A DNA stretch of 11,815 nucleotides, taken from contig DAOWDY010000057.1 of the NCBI GenBank assembly GCA_030638785.1, forward strand, positions 1 through 11,815, written 5' to 3'. This document shows positions 1 through 6,685 of the stretch, piece by piece. A program made the position numbers and the translations under genes. The first letter of the stretch is position 1. Each line of letters begins with the position of its first letter. Source of the DNA: Candidatus Thorarchaeota archaeon (GTDB lineage Archaea; Asgardarchaeota; Thorarchaeia; Thorarchaeales; Thorarchaeaceae). Below the pieces are notes generated by a model that saw nothing but the letters and a program-made list of their open reading frames with translations, made no database searches and was not told the DNA's origin.

Positions 1-839
1 GCTTCCATCACACTGAGTCCGAGTCCACCGATATTCTGGGGTATGACAAACGCATCCATCTGTCGGAGAATTTCTGGAACTCTGTGATGGGGAAGTGTAC
101 CGAGCCATCTTATTGAGTCATCATCGACAGTTCTACTAATCTGTGATTTGAGCATTCCATCACCAATTAGAGTTAGCCGAGAGGCAGGATTTTCAAGATG
201 GTAATCGCCGAATGCTCGAAGAAGCAAATGTACGCCTTTGTCATAACTAAGCCTGCCAACAAAAACAAAATCTACGATGTCATCATCTTGCTTCTTTGAA
301 GGTGGTTGGAAATGATTCACTTCAATCCCATTTCTAACAAGTGAGATTCGCTCTTCCGGAATCCCATATCTAACAAAGTAAGGTTTCTGAGATGGATCTA
401 CGAGGATTACTTCATCATATCTCTTTGCTGCAAAGAGGGATGCTTTCCAAGCTATTCCAAAGATTGTTGTGTATATTGAACTCCCTTGTGCATACGCAAG
501 ATGATAGGTGAGGGCTAAAGGTGGTAATGATTTCTTGAAGAAAGGGAGGACAAACTCAGTACTTCCAGAATTCATTTGAACATGTAAGACATCAATCTTG
601 TATCGCTGACACTGTTTGGCAATCATACGGACTGAGCTAATGGAATCTATCGAGAAATGAGGATTAAGCTGTACTGCACGAAATCTGTGTATTCTTTCTT
701 CTGGAAGTCCTTCTACTTCACTTGACTGAGTAAATGCATGAACTTCGTGGCCTCTTTCAAGCAATCCCTTGAGAACAGTATTCGCTCGAATACAGAGACC
801 ATCCGCTGCATGAAACTTGCTGACCATGCCAATCCTCAT
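1..839 (-). CDS. GT4-type glycosyltransferase, partial (C-terminus beyond window edge)
   Basis: Retaining GT-B glycosyltransferase that would move a sugar from a nucleotide-sugar donor to a lipid, glycan or protein acceptor at the cytoplasmic membrane face; the substrate cannot be told. I translated about 279 codons from ATG at 839 (MRIGMVSKF...). The N-terminal Rossmann domain has an early ADG segment where family members usually have a glycine-rich loop. The donor domain begins near residue 190 with VGRLSYDKG, supplying the conserved Arg and Lys. The frame leaves the window at GLGLSVMEA, the second half of the EX7E donor motif; the position of the first Glu is Gly here. The gene is co-directional with nth, 55 bases downstream of its stop. 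An AAAAGGAG lies at 865-872, 25 bases before the ATG, which is too far for a normal ribosome site. The ATG is chosen because MRI-x-MVS is the usual N-terminus of the fold. Family is sure, substrate unknown. Confidence 0.9.
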   Translation of the reverse strand, partial: MRIGMVSKFHAADGLCIRANTVLKGLLERGHEVHAFTQSSEVEGLPEERIHRFRAVQLNPHFSIDSISSVRMIAKQCQRYKIDVLHVQMNSGSTEFVLPFFKKSLPPLALTYHLAYAQGSSIYTTIFGIAWKASLFAAKRYDEVILVDPSQKPYFVRYGIPEERISLVRNGIEVNHFQPPSKKQDDDIVDFVFVGRLSYDKGVHLLLRAFGDYHLENPASRLTLIGDGMLKSQISRTVDDDSIRWLGTLPHHRVPEILRQMDAFVIPQNIGGLGLSVME

Positions 840-894
840 AGGAATCAAGGTCGTGCAGATTGTGCTCCTTTTAAGCTCTTTTGATGATTTGTCC

Positions 895-1533
895 CTACAA
901 GACAGCAGATGGGCAGAGATGGTTTAGAACACAGTCAGGGCATTTTGGCTTCTTAGCATTGCATGTTCGTCTTCCATGAGCGCCGACTAAACGTGCATAC
1001 TCATACCAATCTTTCTGCAATAGGAGCTCCATTAAATCTCTCTCAATCTTTTCGGGTTTCTTTTCTTTGGTTAAACCAAGCCTTTGAGTCACGCGCCCAA
1101 TATGTGTATCCACTACAACCCCTTCGTTAATACCGAACACAACAGAGAGGACAACATTGGAAGTTTTTCTACTCACTCCAGGAAGTATCTTGAGTTCCTC
1201 TATGGTCTTTGGAATCACTCCTTCATATTTTTCCACAAGAATCTTTGATGTTTCCTTGATATATCCTGATTTTCTATTGTAAGTTCCTACACTTCTGATA
1301 ATCTGAATCAAATCGTCAATTTCCGCGTTGGCCATATCCTGTGGAGTAGGGTATTTTTTGAAGAGAGTAGGAGCCACCTTGTTTACGGATGCATCAGTTG
1401 TATGGGCTGAGAGTAATGTGGATATTAGCATCTCAAATGCATTACCATGATTTAGGTACGTGGTTGGTGCATCTAGGTATGCCTTACCTAACAATTTCAG
1501 AATTTTATGCGCGTTCTTCTTCATATCACCCAT
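895..1533 (-). CDS. nth: Endonuclease III (bifunctional HhH-GPD DNA glycosylase/AP lyase)
   Basis: Base-excision repair enzyme that removes oxidised pyrimidines and cleaves the abasic site by beta-elimination. The product is 212 residues, normal for Nth. The helix-hairpin-helix reads LPGVSRKTSNV with the catalytic lysine at residue 123; the catalytic aspartate is in VVVDTHIGRV at residue 142. The C-terminal [4Fe-4S] loop has cysteines at 191, 198, 201 and 207 with the canonical C-X6-C-X2-C-X5-C spacing. All key residues are present, so it should be active. The frame is open to a GTG at 1572, but I chose ATG 1533 because AAGGAG (1546-1551) precedes it by 12 bases and the protein then starts at the usual place; ATG 1524 is also possible. 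It lies 44 bases downstream of the MFS gene and upstream of the glycosyltransferase, probably co-transcribed. The stop is TAG. Confidence 0.95.
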   Translation of the reverse strand: MGDMKKNAHKILKLLGKAYLDAPTTYLNHGNAFEMLISTLLSAHTTDASVNKVAPTLFKKYPTPQDMANAEIDDLIQIIRSVGTYNRKSGYIKETSKILVEKYEGVIPKTIEELKILPGVSRKTSNVVLSVVFGINEGVVVDTHIGRVTQRLGLTKEKKPEKIERDLMELLLQKDWYEYARLVGAHGRRTCNAKKPKCPDCVLNHLCPSAVL

Positions 1534-1577
1534 TAGTGTGGTCGACTCCTTAATTTGCAATAATGTGCACACCGCAT

Positions 1578-3032
1578 TTAATCATACTCTTGAATATCAA
1601 TATCTTCTGTAGTTGGCTTACTATCATTTCCAAATGGTCCTTTTGCGATTGCTACTAGGATTAGCAGATTCATAACAAGTACAACAAGAAATACAAGAGA
1701 TGGGATCAGAAATGTATAGATCGCTCCAGCAATCACAGGCCCTATTGATGATAATACATAAACAATAACCCAAAATATGGATAGTATCTTTGCTGTATCT
1801 GTCTGGGGAAGTTTCTTACGAATCAGAATCAGAGTCAATGCCGCCCAGAGAGAATCATTCACGTATTTCATTACAATCGCCACAAATGGTGTGGTGAAAA
1901 TAACTCCTAGACTTGGAAATAGTGAATTTGCCGCGTTGATAAATTCGAGAGGTGCTAGTACTGGAACAACTGGTGCGATGTAAAGGAGTCCGGCACTGAT
2001 GGGCATTACACTATAAACTAAAATCGCTGCTCGTTTGACACCTTTTCGATCTGAAACTCTCCCCATCTTAAGTAAGAGTGGTATAGATATTAAGAGTTGA
2101 AACACAAGTATCAGGTTAATGCCTCCAAGGTCTATAGCAAGAACCTCGTTTGCATAGATGAGTGCGACCGTTTTGAAGAGTGAATCACTTATTGTGTCAA
2201 GTACTACAACCGTAATCAATCCAGGGATAGCGGTGAGCAATAGCCCAATCGCTTTGCGGTTTTGAAAGTAAAACTCTCGGAATAGAGGCCTCTGTGTTGG
2301 TTCCTGTTTTCGTGCACTGGGTTCTAAGAAATATGCTCTGGCAGCTGATGATAGAATCAAGAAAAGACCTGCGATGAAGTACAATAACCGGAAAGTTTCT
2401 GGAAAGCCTATCATAGGCCAAAGAATTCCGAAGGCAATCAGTGAAATGATACTTAATCCCCTTCCAGCAGTAAATAATGAAAGAGCGAAGCCGCCATGTT
2501 CTCTAGGCACGTTCTCCATAATGTAAGCAGAGGAACCACTTCGGAACAGAGTATGTAAAGAATAAATGAGCAAGGTAATAACAATGAGCCAGAAATCTAA
2601 GAAGACACTAATGCAGATGTAATAAATTGATAGAACTAGAAATGCACTTACTGCAATCTTCTTTCTATCCACTATATCTCCAAGGTATCCGCCTGCTAAT
2701 CTGAAAATACTACTACATACCGCAACAACCGAAAGCACTCCGCCAATGATGATAACTTCCCAGCCTATTGCTCTTAGATAGAGATTGAAATAAGATCCTA
2801 AATAGTTGAAACTGCTGAATACCCAAGCAGTTGCTAGGAACGTTGCATAATTCTTATTCGCAAAAATAGTTTGCAGAGATGCTCTCAAGCCTTGTTCTGG
2901 GGTCGTGGTTTCTCCCTCATCTACTATTTCCGATTTACATTGCACTTGAATGAATTTCTGTTTTTGTTCATAATCGGTGTCGCTTGCATTCGTCTTTTCG
3001 TCTTGGAGCAGCTTAGTCACAATACATCCCAA
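1578..3032 (-). CDS. Major facilitator superfamily transporter (12 TM)
   Basis: Integral membrane secondary transporter, substrate unknown. The 484-residue product has a hydrophilic N-terminal tail of about 55 residues, then about 12 hydrophobic segments, and an acidic C-terminal tail (EDIDIQEYD). The MFS motif A appears twice, as expected of the duplicated fold: GGYLGDIVDRKK near residues 114-125 after TM2, and KMGRVSDRKG near 322-331 after TM8. No ATG occurs before about residue 172, inside the membrane domain, so the start must be non-ATG. TTG 3032 is the first candidate; GTG 3020 is equally possible and has a weak GGGA just upstream. An in-frame TAA lies four codons before the TTG. A TATA-like box at 3088-3093 would give a leader of roughly 30 bases. 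It is the first gene of the minus-strand run leading to nth and the glycosyltransferase. Family certain, start uncertain. Confidence 0.9.
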   Translation of the reverse strand: MGCIVTKLLQDEKTNASDTDYEQKQKFIQVQCKSEIVDEGETTTPEQGLRASLQTIFANKNYATFLATAWVFSSFNYLGSYFNLYLRAIGWEVIIIGGVLSVVAVCSSIFRLAGGYLGDIVDRKKIAVSAFLVLSIYYICISVFLDFWLIVITLLIYSLHTLFRSGSSAYIMENVPREHGGFALSLFTAGRGLSIISLIAFGILWPMIGFPETFRLLYFIAGLFLILSSAARAYFLEPSARKQEPTQRPLFREFYFQNRKAIGLLLTAIPGLITVVVLDTISDSLFKTVALIYANEVLAIDLGGINLILVFQLLISIPLLLKMGRVSDRKGVKRAAILVYSVMPISAGLLYIAPVVPVLAPLEFINAANSLFPSLGVIFTTPFVAIVMKYVNDSLWAALTLILIRKKLPQTDTAKILSIFWVIVYVLSSIGPVIAGAIYTFLIPSLVFLVVLVMNLLILVAIAKGPFGNDSKPTTEDIDIQEYD

Positions 3033-3087
3033 AACGCATATTTAGTAAGAGAAATTATCTCTCCGCTAATGTACGTTCAGATGATAG

Positions 3088-3093
3088 TATATA
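3088..3093 (-). promoter_or_regulatory. TATA-like box of the MFS-nth-glycosyltransferase unit
   Basis: On the minus strand the sequence reads AGTCTATATACTATC around this point, with purines (AAAGGAG) directly upstream in the position of a BRE. Archaeal initiation about 25 bases downstream would fall near 3062-3068, some 30 bases before the TTG/GTG candidates of the MFS gene. Judged by eye only. Confidence 0.4.
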
Positions 3094-3121
3094 GACTCCT
3101 TTCTGTTTTGTTCAGGACGAT

Positions 3122-3149
3122 AATCTCGGAAGCCTAATGCCCCGAGATT
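3122..3149. repeat. Perfect 8-bp inverted repeat (hairpin, 12-base loop)
   Basis: AATCTCGG at 3122-3129 is exactly complementary to CCGAGATT at 3142-3149. It lies about 30-60 bases upstream of the MFS TATA box and 29 bases beyond the stop of the 83-residue minus-strand ORF. It could be a terminator-like hairpin for that ORF or an operator for the MFS promoter. No U-tract follows on the minus strand; on the plus strand a T-rich run (CTATTTTT) follows a few bases later. Confidence 0.5.
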
Positions 3150-3177
3150 CATCCTATTTTTCCTATGACATTGTTGA

Positions 3178-3429
3178 TTACGCTTCAAATACAAGCACAC
3201 TTACATCACCATCCGAGGTTGGCATGGCGACTAGTCGGTGTGTGCATATATCTGCGGTAAGAACAATGCACTCTGGTGGTTTCGCCGATCCTACAAGATT
3301 TCGTACCGCCAGCTCTAAATTTAGAGCGACAAGTCTTATGATCTCTGAATCAGTGAACGGGTCCACCTCGCGTCCTGTTTCAGGACCGATTACGTTCGCA
3401 AATGTTGTTTCTAATCCGCTTCGTATCAT
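3178..3429 (-). CDS. Small protein, C-terminal half Roadblock/LC7-like (possible fragment)
   Basis: This ORF encodes 83 residues from ATG 3429 to TAA 3178-3180. I do not recognise it by family name. Its second half reads as a long amphipathic helix (about residues 27-46, EIIRLVALNLELAVRNL), then a beta-strand (ECIVLTAD), a turn, and a strand pair (HRLVAMP, then SVLVFEA). That order matches the last helix and strands of Roadblock/LC7 domains. A full domain needs about 110-120 residues and the first strand-helix part is missing, so it is either a fragment or something else. AAAAAAGGAT ends about 10 bases before the ATG and could act as a ribosome site. An in-frame TGA sits just upstream. It follows the interrupted minus-strand frame at 3480-3842. 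Codon use looks like coding sequence. Reality is moderately likely; the domain assignment is tentative. Confidence 0.45.
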   Translation of the reverse strand: MIRSGLETTFANVIGPETGREVDPFTDSEIIRLVALNLELAVRNLVGSAKPPECIVLTADICTHRLVAMPTSDGDVSVLVFEA

Positions 3430-3479
3430 TATGTTTCATATCCTTTTTTGTTCTGCGGCTTTCACCGCGGGATTCTCTC

Positions 3480-3842
3480 TTAGAATGGTTCTTCATCATC
3501 TGGAAATGGGCTTTGGAACATTATTTTCTCTCTCCTCTGTAGTTTCCTACAAATAATTCCAGTACCTGATGATTCACAGCTAAGAGGTGCTCCTGCAGGT
3601 AAAACCACTAGCGAGTCCTCTAGCAATTGCAAATATGCAATCGGCTAGAATGGTTCTGGATCTTCGCAGGGTGGTTGTACTACAGACGAGATACCGTTTG
3701 CGATGCCGATTGATAATAATTCTAGAGCAGCACGATTGTGAGTCATACTTTCGTATATTGCTCTTACACGGTCTACGTTAATCCCTTTCACCTCCAATAT
3801 AGCTGTTTCTCTGGTACTTTCACACTGGCGGCACGGAACTAA
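3480..3842 (-). pseudogene. Interrupted minus-strand frame, possible decayed small gene(s)
   Basis: One reading frame stays open from 3842 to TAA 3480-3482 except for a single TAG at 3645-3647. The first part (about 65 codons) looks coding: it contains CRQCE, then VDRVRAIYESMTHNRAALE and ends DPEPF-stop. The second part (about 54 codons) contains LQLLEDSLVVLPAGAPLS and ends DDEEPF-stop. No ATG, GTG or TTG opens the frame before TTG 3797 and GTG 3791. GGAGGTGA at 3788-3795 is followed after five bases by ATT 3780-3782, so a short product from the ATT or GTG is possible. Explanations are a gene broken by a nonsense mutation and a lost 5' end, or two tiny genes. Recoding at TAG is unlikely because nth and two other genes here end in TAG. 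No family recognised. Confidence 0.35.
3481..3662. repeat. 17-base imperfect direct repeat (two copies, 165 bases apart)
   Basis: The plus-strand copies are TAGAATGGTTCTTCATC at 3481-3497 and TAGAATGGTTCTGGATC at 3646-3662, matching at 15 of 17 positions. The spacing of 165 bases is exactly 55 codons. In the minus-strand frame both copies encode a D-x-E-P-F C-terminus ending at a stop codon. This may be the trace of a partial duplication. Confidence 0.55.
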
Positions 3843-3877
3843 CTAGATTAATTGGATAACCAACTGGCTATCTAGTT
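3841..3877. repeat. 8-bp inverted repeat with nested small hairpin
   Basis: AACTAGAT at 3841-3848 pairs perfectly with ATCTAGTT at 3870-3877. Inside the 21-base loop TTGG (3852-3855) pairs with CCAA (3860-3863) around ATAA. The left arm sits exactly where the minus-strand frame of 3480-3842 meets its upstream stop. It could be an operator, an RNA structure or a recombination scar. I do not recognise a transposon end. Confidence 0.45.
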
Positions 3878-4093
3878 GAGTCCTTTGCACGGATTTCGCC
3901 TTTTGAATCCTACTACCAATGTTTTGTAAGTGATTCTCACGTTTGGCGCATAATAATAGGGTTCGTTTTTACAAACATGGTGGAAACGCCGTCATTCCTT
4001 AACAGAATCGATTCTAAATATGTATTATATGAACAAAGACACTCCAAAAGGAAATCATGTCAAAACTCTGTTAGGCATCTAAACATTCGGACA
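3878..4093. other. Intergenic sequence with no supported gene
   Basis: AT-rich spacer before the regulator pair. I see no RNA gene and no transposase. A small dyad GTGA-TTC-TCAC lies at 3930-3940. A 52-codon frame starts at ATG 3977 and ends at TGA 4133-4135 directly before the next gene, but it lacks a ribosome site and contains the TATA box of that gene, so I do not call it. Confidence 0.5.
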
Positions 4094-4105
4094 AGATATA
4101 TATCT
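4094..4105 (+). promoter_or_regulatory. TATA box of the regulator operon, inside a 12-bp palindrome
   Basis: AGATATATATCT is a perfect palindrome holding the TATA element, centred 36 bases before ATG 4136. Archaeal initiation about 25 bases downstream would fall at about 4122-4130, leaving a leader of only a few bases. This agrees with the absence of any Shine-Dalgarno before this ATG. Confidence 0.55.
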
Positions 4106-4135
4106 GGATGCTATATGTACTATCGGCGTATTTGA

Positions 4136-5221
4136 ATGACCTCTCTAGGTTCTGGTGTAACAAAGCTTCTAGGTCGATTATCAATTGATCCCTCTATCCG
4201 ACAATCTCAGTTAGCACGAGAACTAAGTGTCACTCGATCAGCTGTAAATCAACTATGGAAGAAACTTGAACAAGAATGTAAACTTAGGATTCTTAGTAAT
4301 CTAGATTACAAATCAATTGGGTTTTATCTTATCTATGGCTGGGTGGCGACGAGAACAGACAATGAATCTCTATCTAAATTTACAAAATGGGTTGATAACA
4401 ACCAGTATACGATTAGTATTGCAAAATCTCAAATAACTTCCAAAATGGACAACAGGGTTTTTTTTGAAGCTTTAGTACCTGAAGGAAATGACTTCAGGTC
4501 CTACTTGGATACATTGGAACGTTTTAGAAAGAAACCATATACTCTCGATGTGACTTATGATCTAACACTGAACGTTGCTAATCATTTCAATTTTGGATAT
4601 TTCAATGGCACAAGTTGGGCATTTCAAACCGATTTTAGATTCGAAGCATCAATTGATGCCGCAAAAAAGTATGCAGATATACTGCCAGTAGGCCAATCCC
4701 GACGACAGGGTCCGATTCAAAGAGCCTCGCTTCAGGACATAACAATAGCTGCAGCCCTTGAGTCAAATTATTTCTGCACTTCATCTGATTTATCAAACAT
4801 CTTAAGCCGCGTAGGGCTTGATAAGCCCTCAGAACGAACTCTACGAAGACGTACCACAAAATTTCGAACAAGTATTGCACAACCGTATATCTCATTGGAT
4901 AATATAGGATTAACAAAGATGGTTGTGATAACCCTTGAAGCTTCGGAACAGTCGGATGTGACCAAATTATTACGATCACAAGCAGTTACTTTGCCAAAGG
5001 TCAGAGTGCTTTCAGGTTCAGATTCAATTGTGCTGATACTCGGTTTACCACAACAAACAGAGTTGGTTCACATCTCCAATGCTATGGCAACTATTGTTGG
5101 AGCTCCCTCAGAGATGTGTACATTTATAGCACAGCAAGTCCGAAATAGAAGATGGCTTGAAAACATTGTTCACAAAATGACAGTTAGAACCCGTATGAAG
5201 AAGAAAAGACCAAGAGCATGA
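4136..5221 (+). CDS. Two-headed Lrp/AsnC-like winged-helix regulator
   Basis: Probable cytoplasmic transcription regulator of 361 residues. The first winged helix spans about residues 7-55 (recognition part QLARELSVTRSAVNQLWKKL). After it, near 58-142, comes an alpha/beta segment beginning LDYKSIGFYLIYGWV, as in Lrp-type RAM (small-ligand and oligomerisation) domains. A second helix-turn-helix lies about 203-250 (SSDLSNILSRVG, then SERTLRRRTTKF), followed by a second RAM-like segment starting ISLDNIGLTKMVVITLE. The wHTH-RAM unit thus appears duplicated; ordinary Lrp proteins are about 150 residues with one of each. The C-terminus is very basic (RTRMKKKRPRA) and could add DNA contacts. The ATG has no ribosome site, but a TATA box 36 bases upstream implies a nearly leaderless transcript. 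The gene is 21 bases from its similarly built downstream neighbour. Ligand and targets unknown; the domain calls are by eye. Confidence 0.75.
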   Translation: MTSLGSGVTKLLGRLSIDPSIRQSQLARELSVTRSAVNQLWKKLEQECKLRILSNLDYKSIGFYLIYGWVATRTDNESLSKFTKWVDNNQYTISIAKSQITSKMDNRVFFEALVPEGNDFRSYLDTLERFRKKPYTLDVTYDLTLNVANHFNFGYFNGTSWAFQTDFRFEASIDAAKKYADILPVGQSRRQGPIQRASLQDITIAAALESNYFCTSSDLSNILSRVGLDKPSERTLRRRTTKFRTSIAQPYISLDNIGLTKMVVITLEASEQSDVTKLLRSQAVTLPKVRVLSGSDSIVLILGLPQQTELVHISNAMATIVGAPSEMCTFIAQQVRNRRWLENIVHKMTVRTRMKKKRPRA

Positions 5222-5242
5222 AATTCACTACCCGAGAAATGA

Positions 5243-6685
5243 ATGAGGGATGGCACGAAATTGGAATCATCATCGAGATTATTAGCCTTGATTCAGACGC
5301 CATTCGATGATATTCTTCCGACCGTCGAAGACCCATCTGCACAATTCTATCTAGACACGATGAGAATCTATCTTGCCTTGAGTTCAGGAACTATATCTTA
5401 TGAAAAAGCACTGGATGCAGTAGAACTACTTAAGAAAAATCCCGAGTTTGCAAGATCTCCAACAAATCCTACAAGAATCCCAATCAACAAATACTTCACA
5501 AATCGAGTTATTGACAATCTACGTACCCTGAGAAAATTCAATCTAGTTACAAAAGATTCAATCAAATCAGCATGCAGCTTTGCCTTTCTGGTTCAAGATA
5601 ATCCCATTAACCAAGTAGATTTCAGCACCCTATCAGTTCTTGTAGATCAACCACGTTCATCGTTCGCCCAAATTGCAAAAGCTACTAATTTATCACCACG
5701 AACTGTTTCAAGATCTATCAAGCGTCTGACAGAACGGCACACCACAAGATACAGAGCTCTTCTTGATTACTCTGCATGGGGTGTCAATACAATCATCGTG
5801 TTCTTTACGCCACGTGAAGAAATTGATTGGCAATTCGTGGAGGACGAACTAACAGCATATCCCTTACTAAAAACCATGTTGAAGACTTCGGTGACTGAGC
5901 TAGGCTATATATCAGTTAACATCCCTGGGAACAAGGACAATGTAAATGCCTTTCTTGATAGCATCAATGTATTGTCAAAATCTATCTTCGATTATGTCAG
6001 TATACATCGTCAAATCGCAAGCAGTGTTGAAAGAAATATCTCTTTGTATAAGAAGAATAACTGGATGTTCCCAGAAGAAGTAAAACTATTGTTTGAAGAT
6101 TCAGAGCTTCCAGTTCCTGATATTCCTCGAAGGACTTTATATTGGAGAGGCTTTCAGAGTGGATTCACCAAAGCAGATTTCATTATTGCATCTGTTGCCA
6201 AATTAAATGCACGTGCTTCTCCAGCTGATGTTGCAGAAGCCTTGAAACGTAGGAATCTAGATGTTGACTCAAAACGAGTTGCGGCTACATTAAGAAAACT
6301 GATTGATCGAGATATTATGATGCCTTATGTGGGGTTCGCGCTTGGACTAACTTCAGACTTCTGTTTTGAGATAGTCTGCAACTCCGATTGGACAAATCGT
6401 ATTCAATCAATTCTTCCTCTATTTCCGCATGTCACATCTTTTGTATCGCCACGAGGAGTCATTCTCTGGCCAAGCGTACCAGGGGCTCATCAGGTTGAGT
6501 ACTACCAAATGCTACGCTCTTTGGAGGAACACTCAGGAGTCAGTTCTGTTCAATCAATTATGACTATAGCTCAAAAAGGATCGAGATCAATACTCGACTT
6601 GGCAGAAACATGGAAATACACAAAAATTGGATTCACAGTTCCAACAGAATCGATTGATCTGACAAGTTACCTATCTGATATCTAA
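5243..6685 (+). CDS. Larger two-headed winged-helix regulator with N-terminal extension
   Basis: Probable DNA-binding regulator of 480 residues, second gene of a pair. Residues 1-120 form a helical extension without a recognised family. A winged helix spans about 126-172 (FAQIAKATNLSPRTVSRSIK) and is followed by a RAM-like alpha/beta segment starting LLDYSAWGVNTIIVFFTP (about 173-255). A second winged helix lies about 308-360 (ASPADVAEALKRRNLDVDSK, then ATLRKLIDRDIM), again followed by an alpha/beta segment starting YVGFALGLTSDFCFEIV. The layout repeats that of the upstream gene, so they may be diverged paralogues acting together. The start is ATG 5243; ATG 5239 is in another frame and soon stops. 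No clear ribosome site is seen, so translation may depend on the upstream gene. The TAA stop overlaps the convergent gene's stop by four bases. Function as a regulator is inferred from the helix-turn-helix motifs. Confidence 0.72.
   Translation: MRDGTKLESSSRLLALIQTPFDDILPTVEDPSAQFYLDTMRIYLALSSGTISYEKALDAVELLKKNPEFARSPTNPTRIPINKYFTNRVIDNLRTLRKFNLVTKDSIKSACSFAFLVQDNPINQVDFSTLSVLVDQPRSSFAQIAKATNLSPRTVSRSIKRLTERHTTRYRALLDYSAWGVNTIIVFFTPREEIDWQFVEDELTAYPLLKTMLKTSVTELGYISVNIPGNKDNVNAFLDSINVLSKSIFDYVSIHRQIASSVERNISLYKKNNWMFPEEVKLLFEDSELPVPDIPRRTLYWRGFQSGFTKADFIIASVAKLNARASPADVAEALKRRNLDVDSKRVAATLRKLIDRDIMMPYVGFALGLTSDFCFEIVCNSDWTNRIQSILPLFPHVTSFVSPRGVILWPSVPGAHQVEYYQMLRSLEEHSGVSSVQSIMTIAQKGSRSILDLAETWKYTKIGFTVPTESIDLTSYLSDI

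Noticed and set aside
3033..3064. Eight-codon upstream ORF (ATG CGT TTT ...) overlapping the MFS start as a translational regulator
   Set aside because: It has no ribosome site, and such short frames are expected by chance; no attenuator-like structure accompanies it.
3137..3556. 139-residue plus-strand frame
   Set aside because: It is antisense to the small Roadblock-like ORF and the decayed minus-strand frame, is Ser/Thr-rich without domain features, and has no ribosome site.
3645..3647. In-frame TAG read as pyrrolysine
   Set aside because: Three well-supported genes here use TAG as their terminal stop, no pyl gene is visible, and the frame also lacks a start, so decay is simpler.
3122..3877. 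Interval bracketed by two inverted repeats as a mobile element
   Set aside because: The two inverted repeats are unrelated in sequence, there is no transposase or integrase, and no target-site duplication was seen.
3977..4135. 52-codon plus-strand frame ending in TGA directly before ATG 4136
   Set aside because: It has no ribosome site, an erratic basic composition, and contains the palindromic TATA box that better serves as promoter of the downstream regulator.
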